Origin: Collinsella sp. 4_8_47FAA
GTDB taxonomy: Bacteria; Actinomycetota; Coriobacteriia; Coriobacteriales; Coriobacteriaceae
Reading direction: 5' to 3'
DNA: 64,000 bases
Assembly: GCF_000763055.1 (NCBI RefSeq)
Contig: NZ_KN214135.1
Coordinates: 492,154-556,153 of the forward strand
Part shown: positions 42,773 through 50,806 of the stretch, in pieces
How the letters are laid out: every line of letters begins with the position of its first letter
Numbering within the stretch: the stretch's first letter is position 1
Translations under genes and position numbers: made by a program
Notes under the pieces: model-generated
Databases searched by the model: none
What the model saw: only the letters and a program-made list of their open reading frames with translations
What the model was told of the DNA's origin: nothing

Positions 42773-43471
42773 TTACTCCTCGTCTTCGGCGTCGTCAGAT
42801 TTTTTAACGCTAGCACGCTTCTTCTTTTTGGAGAGATCCAGGCCAAAACGTTTAACAAGCATTTCGCAAATCTCGCTCGAACGGGCCTTGAGATAGCTGC
42901 CTTTGCCGTTCTCGGCGTCGAACTTAAGGCGCAGCGCGAGCTTCTCGGCGACCTCGGCGTCAATCTCGCCCCGGCCAAACTCGTACAGGCAACCGAGCAT
43001 GTCGCGATACTCAAGGTCGCCGTGGTAGCACTGGATGGCCTCGTCCAGGATGGGCCAAGCCTCGCGCGAACGCTCGACGCTCGTGGCGCCCCACACGCAC
43101 AGCAGGCGGAAGGCGGCATAGCGCAGCGTGGACGAAATCTCATCGAACAGCGCGGTCTCGGCGCCCTCAAAGGCATCGCCCAGCTGCTCGGGGCAGGTGG
43201 TGGCGAGCGCCGCCAGGGCATCGAGAGCCTCCCAGCGGGTCTGAGCCTCGGGGCGGTCGAGCGCCTCGATCAGCGCGGGCACGCAGGGCACGACACGCTG
43301 CGGATCGCGCTCGGCAAGCAGGTGCAGCACGCGGGCGGCAAACTGACGGATGCGGCGCGTGGGGCAGCCGAGCTCCTGGACCAGGCGGTCGACGGCGTTC
43401 TCGTTCTCCTCTGCCAGCTGGAGCTGTGCCAGCTCCTCGTCGGTGAGCTGTTCGTCTTTGTTTTCTGCCAT
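42773..43471 (-). CDS. HEAT-repeat-like protein
   Basis: This 232-residue, helix-rich, acidic protein contains several repeats with spacing of about 35-40 residues (for example CPTRRIRQFAARVLHLLA, PEAQTRWEALDALAALA). The pattern fits HEAT or ARM scaffolds. No catalytic motif is seen. It ends in a Lys-rich then acidic tail (SKKKKRASVKKSDDAEDEE). It lies between a small membrane protein and the dehydrogenase in a probable operon. Role unknown. Confidence 0.75.
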   Translation of the reverse strand: MAENKDEQLTDEELAQLQLAEENENAVDRLVQELGCPTRRIRQFAARVLHLLAERDPQRVVPCVPALIEALDRPEAQTRWEALDALAALATTCPEQLGDAFEGAETALFDEISSTLRYAAFRLLCVWGATSVERSREAWPILDEAIQCYHGDLEYRDMLGCLYEFGRGEIDAEVAEKLALRLKFDAENGKGSYLKARSSEICEMLVKRFGLDLSKKKKRASVKKSDDAEDEE

Positions 43472-43486
43472 AGTTACCTCTTTTTA

Positions 43487-43915
43487 CTATTTCTTAGCGT
43501 GCTTGTCAGCACCCTTGCTGTCATCGGTGACCGAGATGAGCTGTCGGTCGGCCGCGCCATTGCGACGCGCACGGCGGCGCTCCTCGGCATCGCCCGCGTC
43601 GGCGGCGGCGCGGTGAGCCTTGTTAACGTTAAAGACCTCGTCGTGTTTGCGCCACGGACCGACGGACTCGCCAAAGCTCATCTTAAGGCCGGCGATAAAG
43701 CCGCCGAGCCAGCCGATCGGCGCAAACTGCACCAGCGGGAACAGCGAGAACACCCAGGTCAGCAGGATGACTGCCGCCGCTCCCGCAAAGTTGGCAATCC
43801 AGTAGTCGCGCTTGGTGATGACGCGCTTTTCGCACGCCCACTGGCCGCACAAAAAGCCAATGTAGATCGCGAAGAGAAAGAGCACCAGCGCAAGCACCAC
43901 GAACGTCCAGCTCAT
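43487..43915 (-). CDS. Small two-helix membrane protein
   Basis: This 142-residue protein has two hydrophobic segments (about residues 3-21 and 37-60) and a charged, basic C-terminus. I do not recognise a family. ATG 43915 follows GGGGAG, overlapping the end of the dehydrogenase upstream. It is probably co-transcribed with the genes on both sides. Confidence 0.7.
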   Translation of the reverse strand: MSWTFVVLALVLFLFAIYIGFLCGQWACEKRVITKRDYWIANFAGAAAVILLTWVFSLFPLVQFAPIGWLGGFIAGLKMSFGESVGPWRKHDEVFNVNKAHRAAADAGDAEERRRARRNGAADRQLISVTDDSKGADKHAKK

Positions 43916-43920
43916 GGGCG

Positions 43921-45000
43921 CTACTCCCCGTGATGGTGGCCGCAGCAGCACTCGTGGCCATCATCATGGCCGTGGCCGCCGCAGCACTCGTGGTCCTCGC
44001 CATGGTGGTGGCCGCAACCGCACTCATGGTCGTCGCCGTGCTCGCCGCAACCGCAGCCGTCCTCGTGAGCACCGTGCTCTTCGGGACGATACTGCGACCA
44101 GTCCAGACCGGCGGCGATGGCGTCGGCCTCCTCCTTATAGAGGACCGTGATGGCCTGGGTGCCCAGCTTGGCACCACCGATGGCATCGAGCATGTCGTAG
44201 AGCGTAAAGGCCACGTCGGCGCCGGGCAGCGCAAGCTCGCGATCGTCGGCATAGGCGAGCGCCAAGCGCAGGTCCTTGATGAAGTGCTCGACCATAAAGC
44301 CGGGCTTGTAGTCGCCGTCGAGCGCCTTGGTAGCCAGGCTCTCCATGGCGCCGGACTTGCCGGTACCGCCCAGGATCATCTGGCGGGTCTTCTCCAGATC
44401 AAGGCCGCTCAGCTCGGCAAATGCCATGGCGTCTGCCATGCCGACCATGCAGGCGCCCAGCGACACCTGGTTGGCGAGCTTGGCAGCCTGGCCCTTGCCG
44501 GCGCCGTCGAAGCAGCAGATGTTGGCCGCAAAGGTGGCAAGGATGTCGCGGACCGGCGCGATGTCGTTCTCGGTAGCGCCCACGATAGCCGTGAGCGTAC
44601 CGGCGATAGCGCCCGACTCGCCGCCGGTGACGGGGCAGTCAAACGCCATGCGACCAGAAACCTGGGCGGCCTCGGCAATGTCGCGCGCCAACTCGGGCGA
44701 GCTCGTGGTGAGGTCGATCAGGACCGCGCCGGGTTTAGTGCACGCGAGTAGGCCGTCGCCCGCCAGGTAGAGCTCCTCGACCTCGGAGGGATAGCCCACC
44801 ATGGTAAAGACAACATCGGCGTTAGCCACGGCATCGGCCGGCGTATCGGCCCAAGCGGCACCGCGCTCGATAAGCGCGGCAGCCTTGGACTTGGTGCGGT
44901 TGTTGACCGTGACGGGATAGCCGGCATCCAGGATGTGACCGGCGATGGGGGCACCCATGATTCCGGTGCCGATAAATGCGACGGAGAGCTTGTTTGCCAT
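43921..45000 (-). CDS. Beta-hydroxyacid dehydrogenase with a Cys/His-rich tail
   Basis: Residues 1-305 form a normal 3-hydroxyisobutyrate / tartronate semialdehyde reductase-type enzyme. GTGIMG (11-16) binds NAD(P), DCPVTGG (121-127) is the substrate loop, and K174 in GQAAKLANQ is the catalytic Lys. The last 52 residues (308-359) contain 14 His and 9 Cys in repeats such as HECGCGHHHGEDHECC. Such a tail is not part of the family and should bind Ni, Zn or Cu. HypA and HypB, nickel proteins, are encoded at 59.7-60.8 kb. The tail could be a metal store or a redox-sensing tag. Confidence 0.9.
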   Translation of the reverse strand: MANKLSVAFIGTGIMGAPIAGHILDAGYPVTVNNRTKSKAAALIERGAAWADTPADAVANADVVFTMVGYPSEVEELYLAGDGLLACTKPGAVLIDLTTSSPELARDIAEAAQVSGRMAFDCPVTGGESGAIAGTLTAIVGATENDIAPVRDILATFAANICCFDGAGKGQAAKLANQVSLGACMVGMADAMAFAELSGLDLEKTRQMILGGTGKSGAMESLATKALDGDYKPGFMVEHFIKDLRLALAYADDRELALPGADVAFTLYDMLDAIGGAKLGTQAITVLYKEEADAIAAGLDWSQYRPEEHGAHEDGCGCGEHGDDHECGCGHHHGEDHECCGGHGHDDGHECCCGHHHGE

Positions 45001-45098
45001 GAAACCTTTCCTTTTGGGTTGGGTGTTGTTACCAGGTTGAATACTCGATGCCAGCGTTTGGGCAGTGAGCTGGGATCGATTACGGCCGCGTTACTTGC

Positions 45099-46052
45099 CT
45101 ACTGACCGCGCACGCGACGGGCGATGCGGTCGGAAAGCGACGCCTTGTCGGCGCGGTTCTTACCCCAAAACGCGCAGGCCACCATGCCGGGGCCCACGTG
45201 CGAGCCAATGGTGGGGCCCACGGAGCTGCGAATGATTGTGACGTCGGCGCAGCCCTCCTCCTTGCGGATGGCGGCTTCGAGCCAGTCACCGTCCTTTTCG
45301 GCATCGGCCGTCATGATGGCGATGGGCATGGTGCGGTCGGGCACGTAGTTCTCGCGGAACGACTTGAGGATGGACTTGAGCGCCTTCTTGCGGCCGCGGT
45401 TGACGCCGATCAGCGACAGCGAGCCGGCCAGGTCGTAGGAGAGCTCGGGCTTGACATCGAGCTTTGCCGTGAGCTGCGCCGCCGCGGGCGGAATGCGGCC
45501 GCCAGCAGCCAGTGCGTCGAAGCTCTCGAGCGTAAAGTAGCCGTGGACGTAGGTCTTTGCCTCGTTTGCCCAATCGACCAGCTGCTTGGCGGTCAGTCCC
45601 GCCGAACGCTGGCGCACGGCCTCGAGCGCCAGGAGCGCGCCAGTCGCGCAGGGCAGAGCGTTGTCGACCACGTACAGCTCAAAGTTGGGATACTCGGCGC
45701 GCACGGCATCTGCCGCCTGGCACGCGGAGTTGTAGCTCGACGACAGCGCCGAGGTAAAGCACAGGTAGACCGTGGGCGTGCCCTCTTTGGCGCACTCGGT
45801 AAAGAACTCGATATAGCGACCGAGCGACACAGCCGAGGTGGACACGCGGGCGCCGGCGCGCATGCGGTCGTAGAACTCCTTGGGTGTGATGCTCGACCAG
45901 ATGTCGTCCGTGCGCTCTTCGCCATCGATAATGAAGGGGAAACCCAGGATATCGACATCGAGGTTCGCAGCGACCTCGGGGCTAAAGTCGCAGCAGGTAT
46001 CGACGACGATGCGGCAACGGTTCGAATGACCGGCGGATGCGGCCTTGTCCAT
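45099..46052 (-). CDS. DegV-family fatty-acid-binding protein
   Basis: This 317-residue protein has the DegV N-terminal strand VVDTCCDFSPEVA, the STSAVSLGRYIEFF segment, and the C-terminal SSVGPTIGSHVGPG motif. DegV/FakB proteins bind a fatty acid, often for phosphorylation by FakA. ATG 46052 is better spaced from AAGGAG than the TTG at 46055. It is monocistronic. Confidence 0.9.
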   Translation of the reverse strand: MDKAASAGHSNRCRIVVDTCCDFSPEVAANLDVDILGFPFIIDGEERTDDIWSSITPKEFYDRMRAGARVSTSAVSLGRYIEFFTECAKEGTPTVYLCFTSALSSSYNSACQAADAVRAEYPNFELYVVDNALPCATGALLALEAVRQRSAGLTAKQLVDWANEAKTYVHGYFTLESFDALAAGGRIPPAAAQLTAKLDVKPELSYDLAGSLSLIGVNRGRKKALKSILKSFRENYVPDRTMPIAIMTADAEKDGDWLEAAIRKEEGCADVTIIRSSVGPTIGSHVGPGMVACAFWGKNRADKASLSDRIARRVRGQ

Positions 46053-46070
46053 CAAAGCGACTCCTTACGT

Positions 46071-46102
46071 AAAAAGGCGGCCACCCGCATGGGATGGCCG
46101 CC
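46071..46102 (-). terminator. Terminator of hpf
   Basis: GGCGGCCATCCC and GGGTGGCCGCC arms followed on the minus strand by TTTTTACG. Confidence 0.88.
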
Positions 46103-46131
46103 AACCGTTAACTCATGCAAGTTAACGTATT

Positions 46132-46716
46132 TTACTCGTCAAGTGTTTCGATGCGGGGCTTGATGATGCCATATCCACCATTCTTACGGTGATACACCAC
46201 ATTGATGAGACCAGTCGTCGCGTTCTCGAACACGTAGAAGTCGTGGCCCAGCAGATCGGTCTGCACCAGCGCCTGCTCCTCAGTCATCGGGGTGACATCG
46301 ATGACCTTCTCGCGGACGAGCAGGTCGTCCTCCTCCTCGGGCAGCAGCAGGTCGGCCAGATCCTCGACGCGCTCGACCGGCGCAACATCCGCTGCACTGG
46401 CACCGCCCTGGCGGTTGTCCACGACCTTGGTCTTGAACTTGCGCAGCTGGCGGGTGACCTTATCGGCGGAGAGATCGATGGCGGCATACATATCTGCGCC
46501 GTGCTCGGCAACGCGAATCACAGAGCCGCGGGCACGAACCGTAACCTCGACGATTGCCGGGTTGGGGTTCGAGGGGTTCTTCTCATAGCGAAGTACAACG
46601 TCGACCGTCATGGGCTCGATATCGAAAACCTTGAGCGCCTCGCCGATCTTCTCATCCACATGCGCACGCAGAGCATCGGTTACCGTCGTCTTGCGTCCAG
46701 AAACCTTGATATCCAT
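46132..46716 (-). CDS. hpf: Long-form ribosome hibernation promoting factor
   Basis: This 194-residue protein has the HPF/RaiA N-terminal domain (about 1-105) with VSGRKTTVTDALRAHVDEKI and the ADMYAAIDLSADKVTRQLRK segment. A linker leads to a C-terminal dimerisation domain (about 135-190) with KPMTEEQA-like sequence and HDFYVFENATTG. Long HPF dimerises 70S ribosomes into 100S particles in starved cells. ATG 46716 follows GGAG; the longer frame to 46776 has no ribosome site. Confidence 0.93.
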   Translation of the reverse strand: MDIKVSGRKTTVTDALRAHVDEKIGEALKVFDIEPMTVDVVLRYEKNPSNPNPAIVEVTVRARGSVIRVAEHGADMYAAIDLSADKVTRQLRKFKTKVVDNRQGGASAADVAPVERVEDLADLLLPEEEDDLLVREKVIDVTPMTEEQALVQTDLLGHDFYVFENATTGLINVVYHRKNGGYGIIKPRIETLDE

Positions 46717-46933
46717 ACGTGGCTCCAATCTGCCTCGGGGACTTACTGTACTGGCTATGTACCCATTGCCGTGCATTTAATCACGCGGATTCCTAAAGAC
46801 CCGAATAACGATTGCTTGATACCGCATACCGAAGTCTCGTACTTTTCCATGGCAAAGTGCGCTATAGGAGGGCGTCGGCGGCTTTGTATTTGGTCCCGAA
46901 AATTGGCTTTGACCTGCTAGTTTTATTTGGATG
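46717..46933. other. Leader and promoter region of hpf; no gene seen
   Basis: Together with the terminator at 46934 this fills the gap between hpf and the solute-binding gene. I see no coding frame and no repeat that matches others in the window. Confidence 0.4.
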
Positions 46934-46966
46934 AAAAAGCCGGGCTCCCCTATTGGAGAAGCCCGG
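46934..46966 (-). terminator. Terminator of the solute-binding lipoprotein gene
   Basis: CCGGGCTTCTCC and GGAGCCCGG arms followed on the minus strand by CTTTTTCATCC. Confidence 0.85.
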
Positions 46967-47033
46967 TAGTGCGTGTTGAAACCGTGAAGAGGCATCTCTC
47001 CTAGCGCATAGGAGACGCCACCCCTAGCAATAA

Positions 47034-48044
47034 CTAGCTATTGAGCTTGTTAATGTCGTCGTCGGTGATAGTGCCCTCCTGGCTGGACGATTTATCCTCG
47101 GAGGTTGTACCCTCGCTGCTCGAATCGGAGGATGCAGACTCGCTGGATCCGGTGTCGGTCGGCTGCACGTCGGCGCCCGAGACCGTCTTGGTGGTGAGGT
47201 CATAGGGCATCGTGCCGTACCAGATGGAGTGGACCGCCTCGAGCGTGCCATCGACCGTGATACCGTCGAGGGCATCGCTCACGGCACGGCATAGCTCATC
47301 GTTGGCCGCGAGGCCCGCGACGCCGAGCGTCGAGGGTGTCTCGAGCGCGCCGACGTAAGAGATCTGGCTCATCAGGCGCGCAAGGTAGCCGCCGGCCGTG
47401 GAATCGCAAATCACGTAGTCTATCTCGCCGGACTCGAGCGCCTCAAAGCACTCGTTGATGTTGGAGAAGGTCTTTTGGTTGGCCGTGATGCTCTGCTTGG
47501 CGAGCGCTTCCTGCGAGGCCGAAGAGGTCTGAACGCCCAGGGTAGCGGTGTTAAGCGTTTCGGTGGAAACGCTCAGCGACTCGCCATCGCTCGTCTTTCC
47601 GAACACTGCCGCAGCGTCGTACAGGCAAGTACCAAGCGTGCTGATGTCACCATCCGTGGAATTGATGTCACCAATGAAGATGTCGGCCTTTTTGTCACCA
47701 AGCGCGGAATCGGCAGAAGACGCATCGACGAAGGCAACCTTAAGGCCCATGCGGCTTGCAAGGGCGCGGGCAGCGTCGACCGCGTAGCCCGTGAGGTTGC
47801 CATCGGCGCCCTGCATGGCCTGCGGGGCATCGGAGGTATCGAGGGCAACCGTCAGGGTGCCGGGAGTGACCAGGGCATCGTCCGACACCGCAGGGGTGAC
47901 GGTCTCGCGCTCGATCTGGTCAATCGTGGGTGTCGTGAACGTGGACAGCGGATTGAACGCGCATCCGCTCAAGCCCAATACGGCAATGACCGCCGCGGTC
48001 CCAGCACCTAACCGAGCCGCGTGCATCAAGCTGCCCCTCACCAT
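47034..48044 (-). CDS. Family 3 solute-binding lipoprotein
   Basis: This 336-residue exported lipoprotein has a signal peptide ending in the lipobox LGLSGC (Cys at about residue 28). A family 3 (amino-acid type) binding domain spans about residues 60-280, with GTLTVALDTSDAPQ and GYAVDAARALASRMGLKV. A Ser/Glu/Asp-rich tail follows. No ABC permease or ATPase lies next to it, so it is an orphan binding protein. ATG 48044 fits the signal peptide; the frame stays open to 48434, an open stretch treated here as leader. Confidence 0.85.
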   Translation of the reverse strand: MVRGSLMHAARLGAGTAAVIAVLGLSGCAFNPLSTFTTPTIDQIERETVTPAVSDDALVTPGTLTVALDTSDAPQAMQGADGNLTGYAVDAARALASRMGLKVAFVDASSADSALGDKKADIFIGDINSTDGDISTLGTCLYDAAAVFGKTSDGESLSVSTETLNTATLGVQTSSASQEALAKQSITANQKTFSNINECFEALESGEIDYVICDSTAGGYLARLMSQISYVGALETPSTLGVAGLAANDELCRAVSDALDGITVDGTLEAVHSIWYGTMPYDLTTKTVSGADVQPTDTGSSESASSDSSSEGTTSEDKSSSQEGTITDDDINKLNS

Positions 48045-48368
48045 GTCCACTACCCTGCCTTCTGTGTCGTATACAATCCGTGCGTTGCGCGGAATAACGG
48101 GTTGTTCCCACCAGCTGACCTGGTATTTGACCCCACACTTGCGCACCGGGGTGTTTGCTCGGGAGGCCGTAGCCACCTTCACGACTGGCCCGCTCGCCCG
48201 CGAGGCGGTATTGCCCCAAAGAAAGTAGAACGGACGGTGCGGCTTACATCTAGGACGCGCCATGATCGCGCCGCGCGCACGCGGTCGCTTACGTGGATCC
48301 CTTTGACCGCGTCTGTCTTGGACTAGGATGGACATTTTGTCCGTCCGCAACCACAGCCTGGCAGGAAC

Positions 48369-48404
48369 GTAGCGCATTATAGCTAAGTTCAAGCTAAAGT
48401 TTAA
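48369..48404 (-). promoter_or_regulatory. Strong sigma-70-like promoter for the lipoprotein gene
   Basis: On the minus strand TTAAAC (48404-48399), a 17-base spacer, and a perfect TATAAT (48381-48376) are visible. Transcription would start near 48369, giving a leader of about 325 bases before the ATG at 48044. Confidence 0.65.
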
Positions 48405-48476
48405 GGTTAGGGGCGTCATTCGCACCGTGAGCACAGATTTTGCAGGTCGGAGCGGACTATTCGTGCCCCCATGAAG

Positions 48477-48524
48477 CCCGGAGCTCCTCTACGGGGAGCT
48501 CCGGGGCACCCGTCTCAGGGTGCC
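48477..48524. other. Two strong hairpins in tandem
   Basis: An 11-base perfect stem CCCGGAGCTCC/GGAGCTCCGGG (48477-48505) is directly followed by GGCACCC/GGGTGCC (48505-48524). Neither has a T-run. They may end transcription from the gene at 48777, or mark the edge of the next inverted-repeat element. Confidence 0.55.
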
Positions 48525-48525
48525 G

Positions 48526-48742
48526 TGGCCAAAAAATAGCAAATATGAGTACTGTTACCAATTTAGTAGCAGACAATTTTGGCCTCTCGGACAGATTTTG
48601 CGCTCAGTGTCGCCAACCTGATGCTTAGTTATTCTACATTTGTTTATTATCTTCTTACTTTACGACGCCTCCGAGTCCTAAATTCCTTGATTTTGCTGTT
48701 ACTGATTTAGTGACAGTACTCATATTTGCCATATTTTGGCCA
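48526..48742. repeat. 217-base element with long imperfect inverted ends
   Basis: Arms of 47 bases, 48526-48572 and 48696-48742, match over about four fifths of their length. The left arm begins TGGCCAAAAAATAGCAAATA and the right arm ends ATATTTGCCATATTTTGGCCA. The AT-rich centre has no coding frame. Base composition differs sharply from the flanks. It looks like a miniature mobile element without a transposase. Confidence 0.7.
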
Positions 48743-48776
48743 GGGCATATGATTAACCCCCTATTTTCGACGCGAA

Positions 48777-49886
48777 TTAGACCGGCTTAAGCCCAAAACA
48801 CGCCCGCAGCGTGTTAAGCAACGCCTCTTGCTTCTTCCTGCGGGCATCGACACGATTCCGGTACCGCTTTCGCATACGCTGGTGGATGCGCCATGCGAGC
48901 GCTTCCATCGCTTGCATGTCGCAGAGCATTTCGTTGTTGACCGTCGCGACCTCGATTCCCATAGTAATCAAGCCCGTGTTGCGTTTTTCATCATGGATAC
49001 GTCCCCTCCGGGAGGAATGGCCCAGCTCACCGTTGTATTCCAGGTCAAACCGGGCTGTTTCCTGATACGCATCGCAAACTGCATGCGGCATCCCCGAGAT
49101 TGACTGCGCGCGGTCATCGAACTCGATCTTGTAGTCGGTCTTAAAGGGACCGCAGGCAAATCCGCCATATGAAAACGGAAGCGAAAACAGTGCGAGCATG
49201 ATGCACTCCATGGGTGAGCGCAAGTTTTCCGACAGATAGGGACACAGGCGCAGCAGTTGTTTGGCCACATTCCCCTTGCATGCCGCAAGGTAATCTGCCA
49301 GGCGATCGGGCGTCAGCACCGGCTCGACTTCAAAGTAGCCCACGTCTGCCGGTTGATCCTTGTCCTTTGCAAGTCTATTCGCAACAGGCGAGGTGTAGGG
49401 AGGCAGATACTTCCCGCGATCGCTTAGTGAAATCTTGGAACACAGTTCCTGGGCCAGTGCAAACGCCTGGATACAGCCGACCTCGCGGGCGACGGCAACA
49501 CAAAGGGCCTCGGGAGATAGGCTGTACACCCCCGGTTCCACCTCTAGAATCGAGCCGACAGGCAACCCGGAACACACGGACCAGCCCACGCCAGGCATGC
49601 GTCGGCGCTGCGCCGCAGATCCCACCAGCAAGCACAGATCTTCTTGCACCTCGCCGCTTTTGGCTCCAATTCGCACCAGGTCGGGAAGATAGATATCCTC
49701 GGTCGAAGGCGATGACGTACACAGCACGCGGCGCTCTTCATCGGGATTGAGGTCCTTCCAGCCGATGTAGCCCATCTGCCGGCGCTCGGCTCGAATCATA
49801 CGCAACGCCGAGGTGCCCGTCAGGATCACGGAAGCCGCTAGCTGCTCTTTTGTCGGTTTGTTGCACTGCCTGATTGTTACCGCCAC
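48777..49886 (-). CDS. Possible AbiEi-like/nuclease-fold protein
   Basis: This protein of about 369 residues is not firmly recognised. The middle part (SPEALCVAVAREVG, LPVGSILEVEPGVYSLSP) resembles the AbiEi-type antitoxin-like proteins of Actinobacteria. The C-terminal part (FDLEYNGELGHSSRRGRIHD then EKRNTGL, then a VATVNNEML strand) has the Glu, Asp/Glu-X-Lys layout of DUF559/Vsr-type nucleases. GTG 49886 follows AGGGG; a TTG at 49904 would overlap comF by 7 bases. Role could be defence or DNA repair; low certainty. Confidence 0.65.
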   Translation of the reverse strand: MAVTIRQCNKPTKEQLAASVILTGTSALRMIRAERRQMGYIGWKDLNPDEERRVLCTSSPSTEDIYLPDLVRIGAKSGEVQEDLCLLVGSAAQRRRMPGVGWSVCSGLPVGSILEVEPGVYSLSPEALCVAVAREVGCIQAFALAQELCSKISLSDRGKYLPPYTSPVANRLAKDKDQPADVGYFEVEPVLTPDRLADYLAACKGNVAKQLLRLCPYLSENLRSPMECIMLALFSLPFSYGGFACGPFKTDYKIEFDDRAQSISGMPHAVCDAYQETARFDLEYNGELGHSSRRGRIHDEKRNTGLITMGIEVATVNNEMLCDMQAMEALAWRIHQRMRKRYRNRVDARRKKQEALLNTLRACFGLKPV

Positions 49887-49897
49887 ACGAATCACCC

Positions 49898-50704
49898 CTA
49901 CCAAACGCGTGCGATAGCGAGGCCATCAACAGCCGCGGCACCAGCGCGCTTGAGCTCCGCCGAAGCCGCTGCCATCGTCGCACCCGTGGTGATAACGTCG
50001 TCGATAAGCAGCAGGCGGCGGCCCCGCACGTCCTCAACGGTCTCGTACATGCCTCGGGCGCGTTCACGGCGTTCTTCACGACCGAGTTCACGCTGGTCGC
50101 CATGGCCGTACTTAACGAGGGCGTCGAGCAGCGGAACACCCGACAGCTCGCAAAATGGGCGCGCGATGGCTTCCATATGATCGAAGCCGCGTCGCCGAAA
50201 CGCCGCCGCCGTCGCGGGCACAAACACCACTGCATCGGCGCCGGACAACACACCGCCCAAGCGTTCGGGTGCCGCAACCTGGGCATGTAAGGCGGTGTCG
50301 TATAGCAGCTCTGCCAGATACGACGCCAGGCGTCGCTCGCCCGCGTCTTTGTACGCTTTAATGATCCGCGGCAGCGGATGCGTGTAAACGGCACATGCCA
50401 GGCACCGGTCGAGAGCTTCGGCCATCGCCGAGGACGTACCCTCGACCGAGCACTCGGTGCACAGCAAGTCTCCAAACGGGGCGCCGCATCGAGTGCAGCT
50501 ATGCCGCGGGTCGATGAGCGCGAGCGCGGCCAGGCAGTCTTGGCAAATAAGCGCACCGGCGCGCTCGCAGCCGGCACATCGCGTGGGCGACAACGCCTCA
50601 AGCGCCTCGTGCGCCGCCCGCTCGGCAAACGGTAGCAATTCATCCGCAAACGGTAGGATGTCGGCACCTTGCAGGCATCCCAACACATTCAAATGTCTCT
50701 TCAC
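49898..50704 (-). CDS. comF: ComF-family phosphoribosyltransferase-like protein
   Basis: This 268-residue protein has an N-terminal zinc ribbon (CAGCERAGALICQDC, then CTRCGAPFGDLLCTEC) and a C-terminal phosphoribosyltransferase fold with the PRPP motif LLLIDDVITTGAT. ComF helps take up DNA in competent bacteria. The GTG start at 50704 is behind GGGAGGG, which lies inside a hairpin. Confidence 0.9.
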   Translation of the reverse strand: MKRHLNVLGCLQGADILPFADELLPFAERAAHEALEALSPTRCAGCERAGALICQDCLAALALIDPRHSCTRCGAPFGDLLCTECSVEGTSSAMAEALDRCLACAVYTHPLPRIIKAYKDAGERRLASYLAELLYDTALHAQVAAPERLGGVLSGADAVVFVPATAAAFRRRGFDHMEAIARPFCELSGVPLLDALVKYGHGDQRELGREERRERARGMYETVEDVRGRRLLLIDDVITTGATMAAASAELKRAGAAAVDGLAIARVW

Positions 50705-50709
50705 GACAC

Positions 50710-50741
50710 AACCCTCCCTACGCTCGGTCGCAGGGAGGGTT
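50710..50741 (-). promoter_or_regulatory. Hairpin that contains the comF ribosome site
   Basis: A perfect ten-base stem (AACCCTCCCT and AGGGAGGGTT) with a 12-base loop. On the minus strand the second arm holds GGGAGGG six bases before the comF GTG. It could also end the ricT transcript, but the T-run is poor. Confidence 0.5.
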
Positions 50742-50806
50742 GTTGATTCAGCGTCATGGTACCCCGACGCGTTTGGGGTCAGGCAGGTTAAATCCGTTTG
50801 CGTGCA

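Noticed and set aside
41690-43933. 747-codon plus-strand frame opposite the dehydrogenase and HEAT genes
   Set aside because: Antisense shadow; the minus-strand genes have ribosome sites, family motifs and tight operon spacing.
48055-48300. Possible SRP, 6S or RNase P RNA in the lipoprotein leader
   Set aside because: Short words such as ACCAGGTCAG and GCGGGCCAGTC recall SRP and 6S RNA, but the neighbouring conserved bases and loops do not match, so I only report a long leader.
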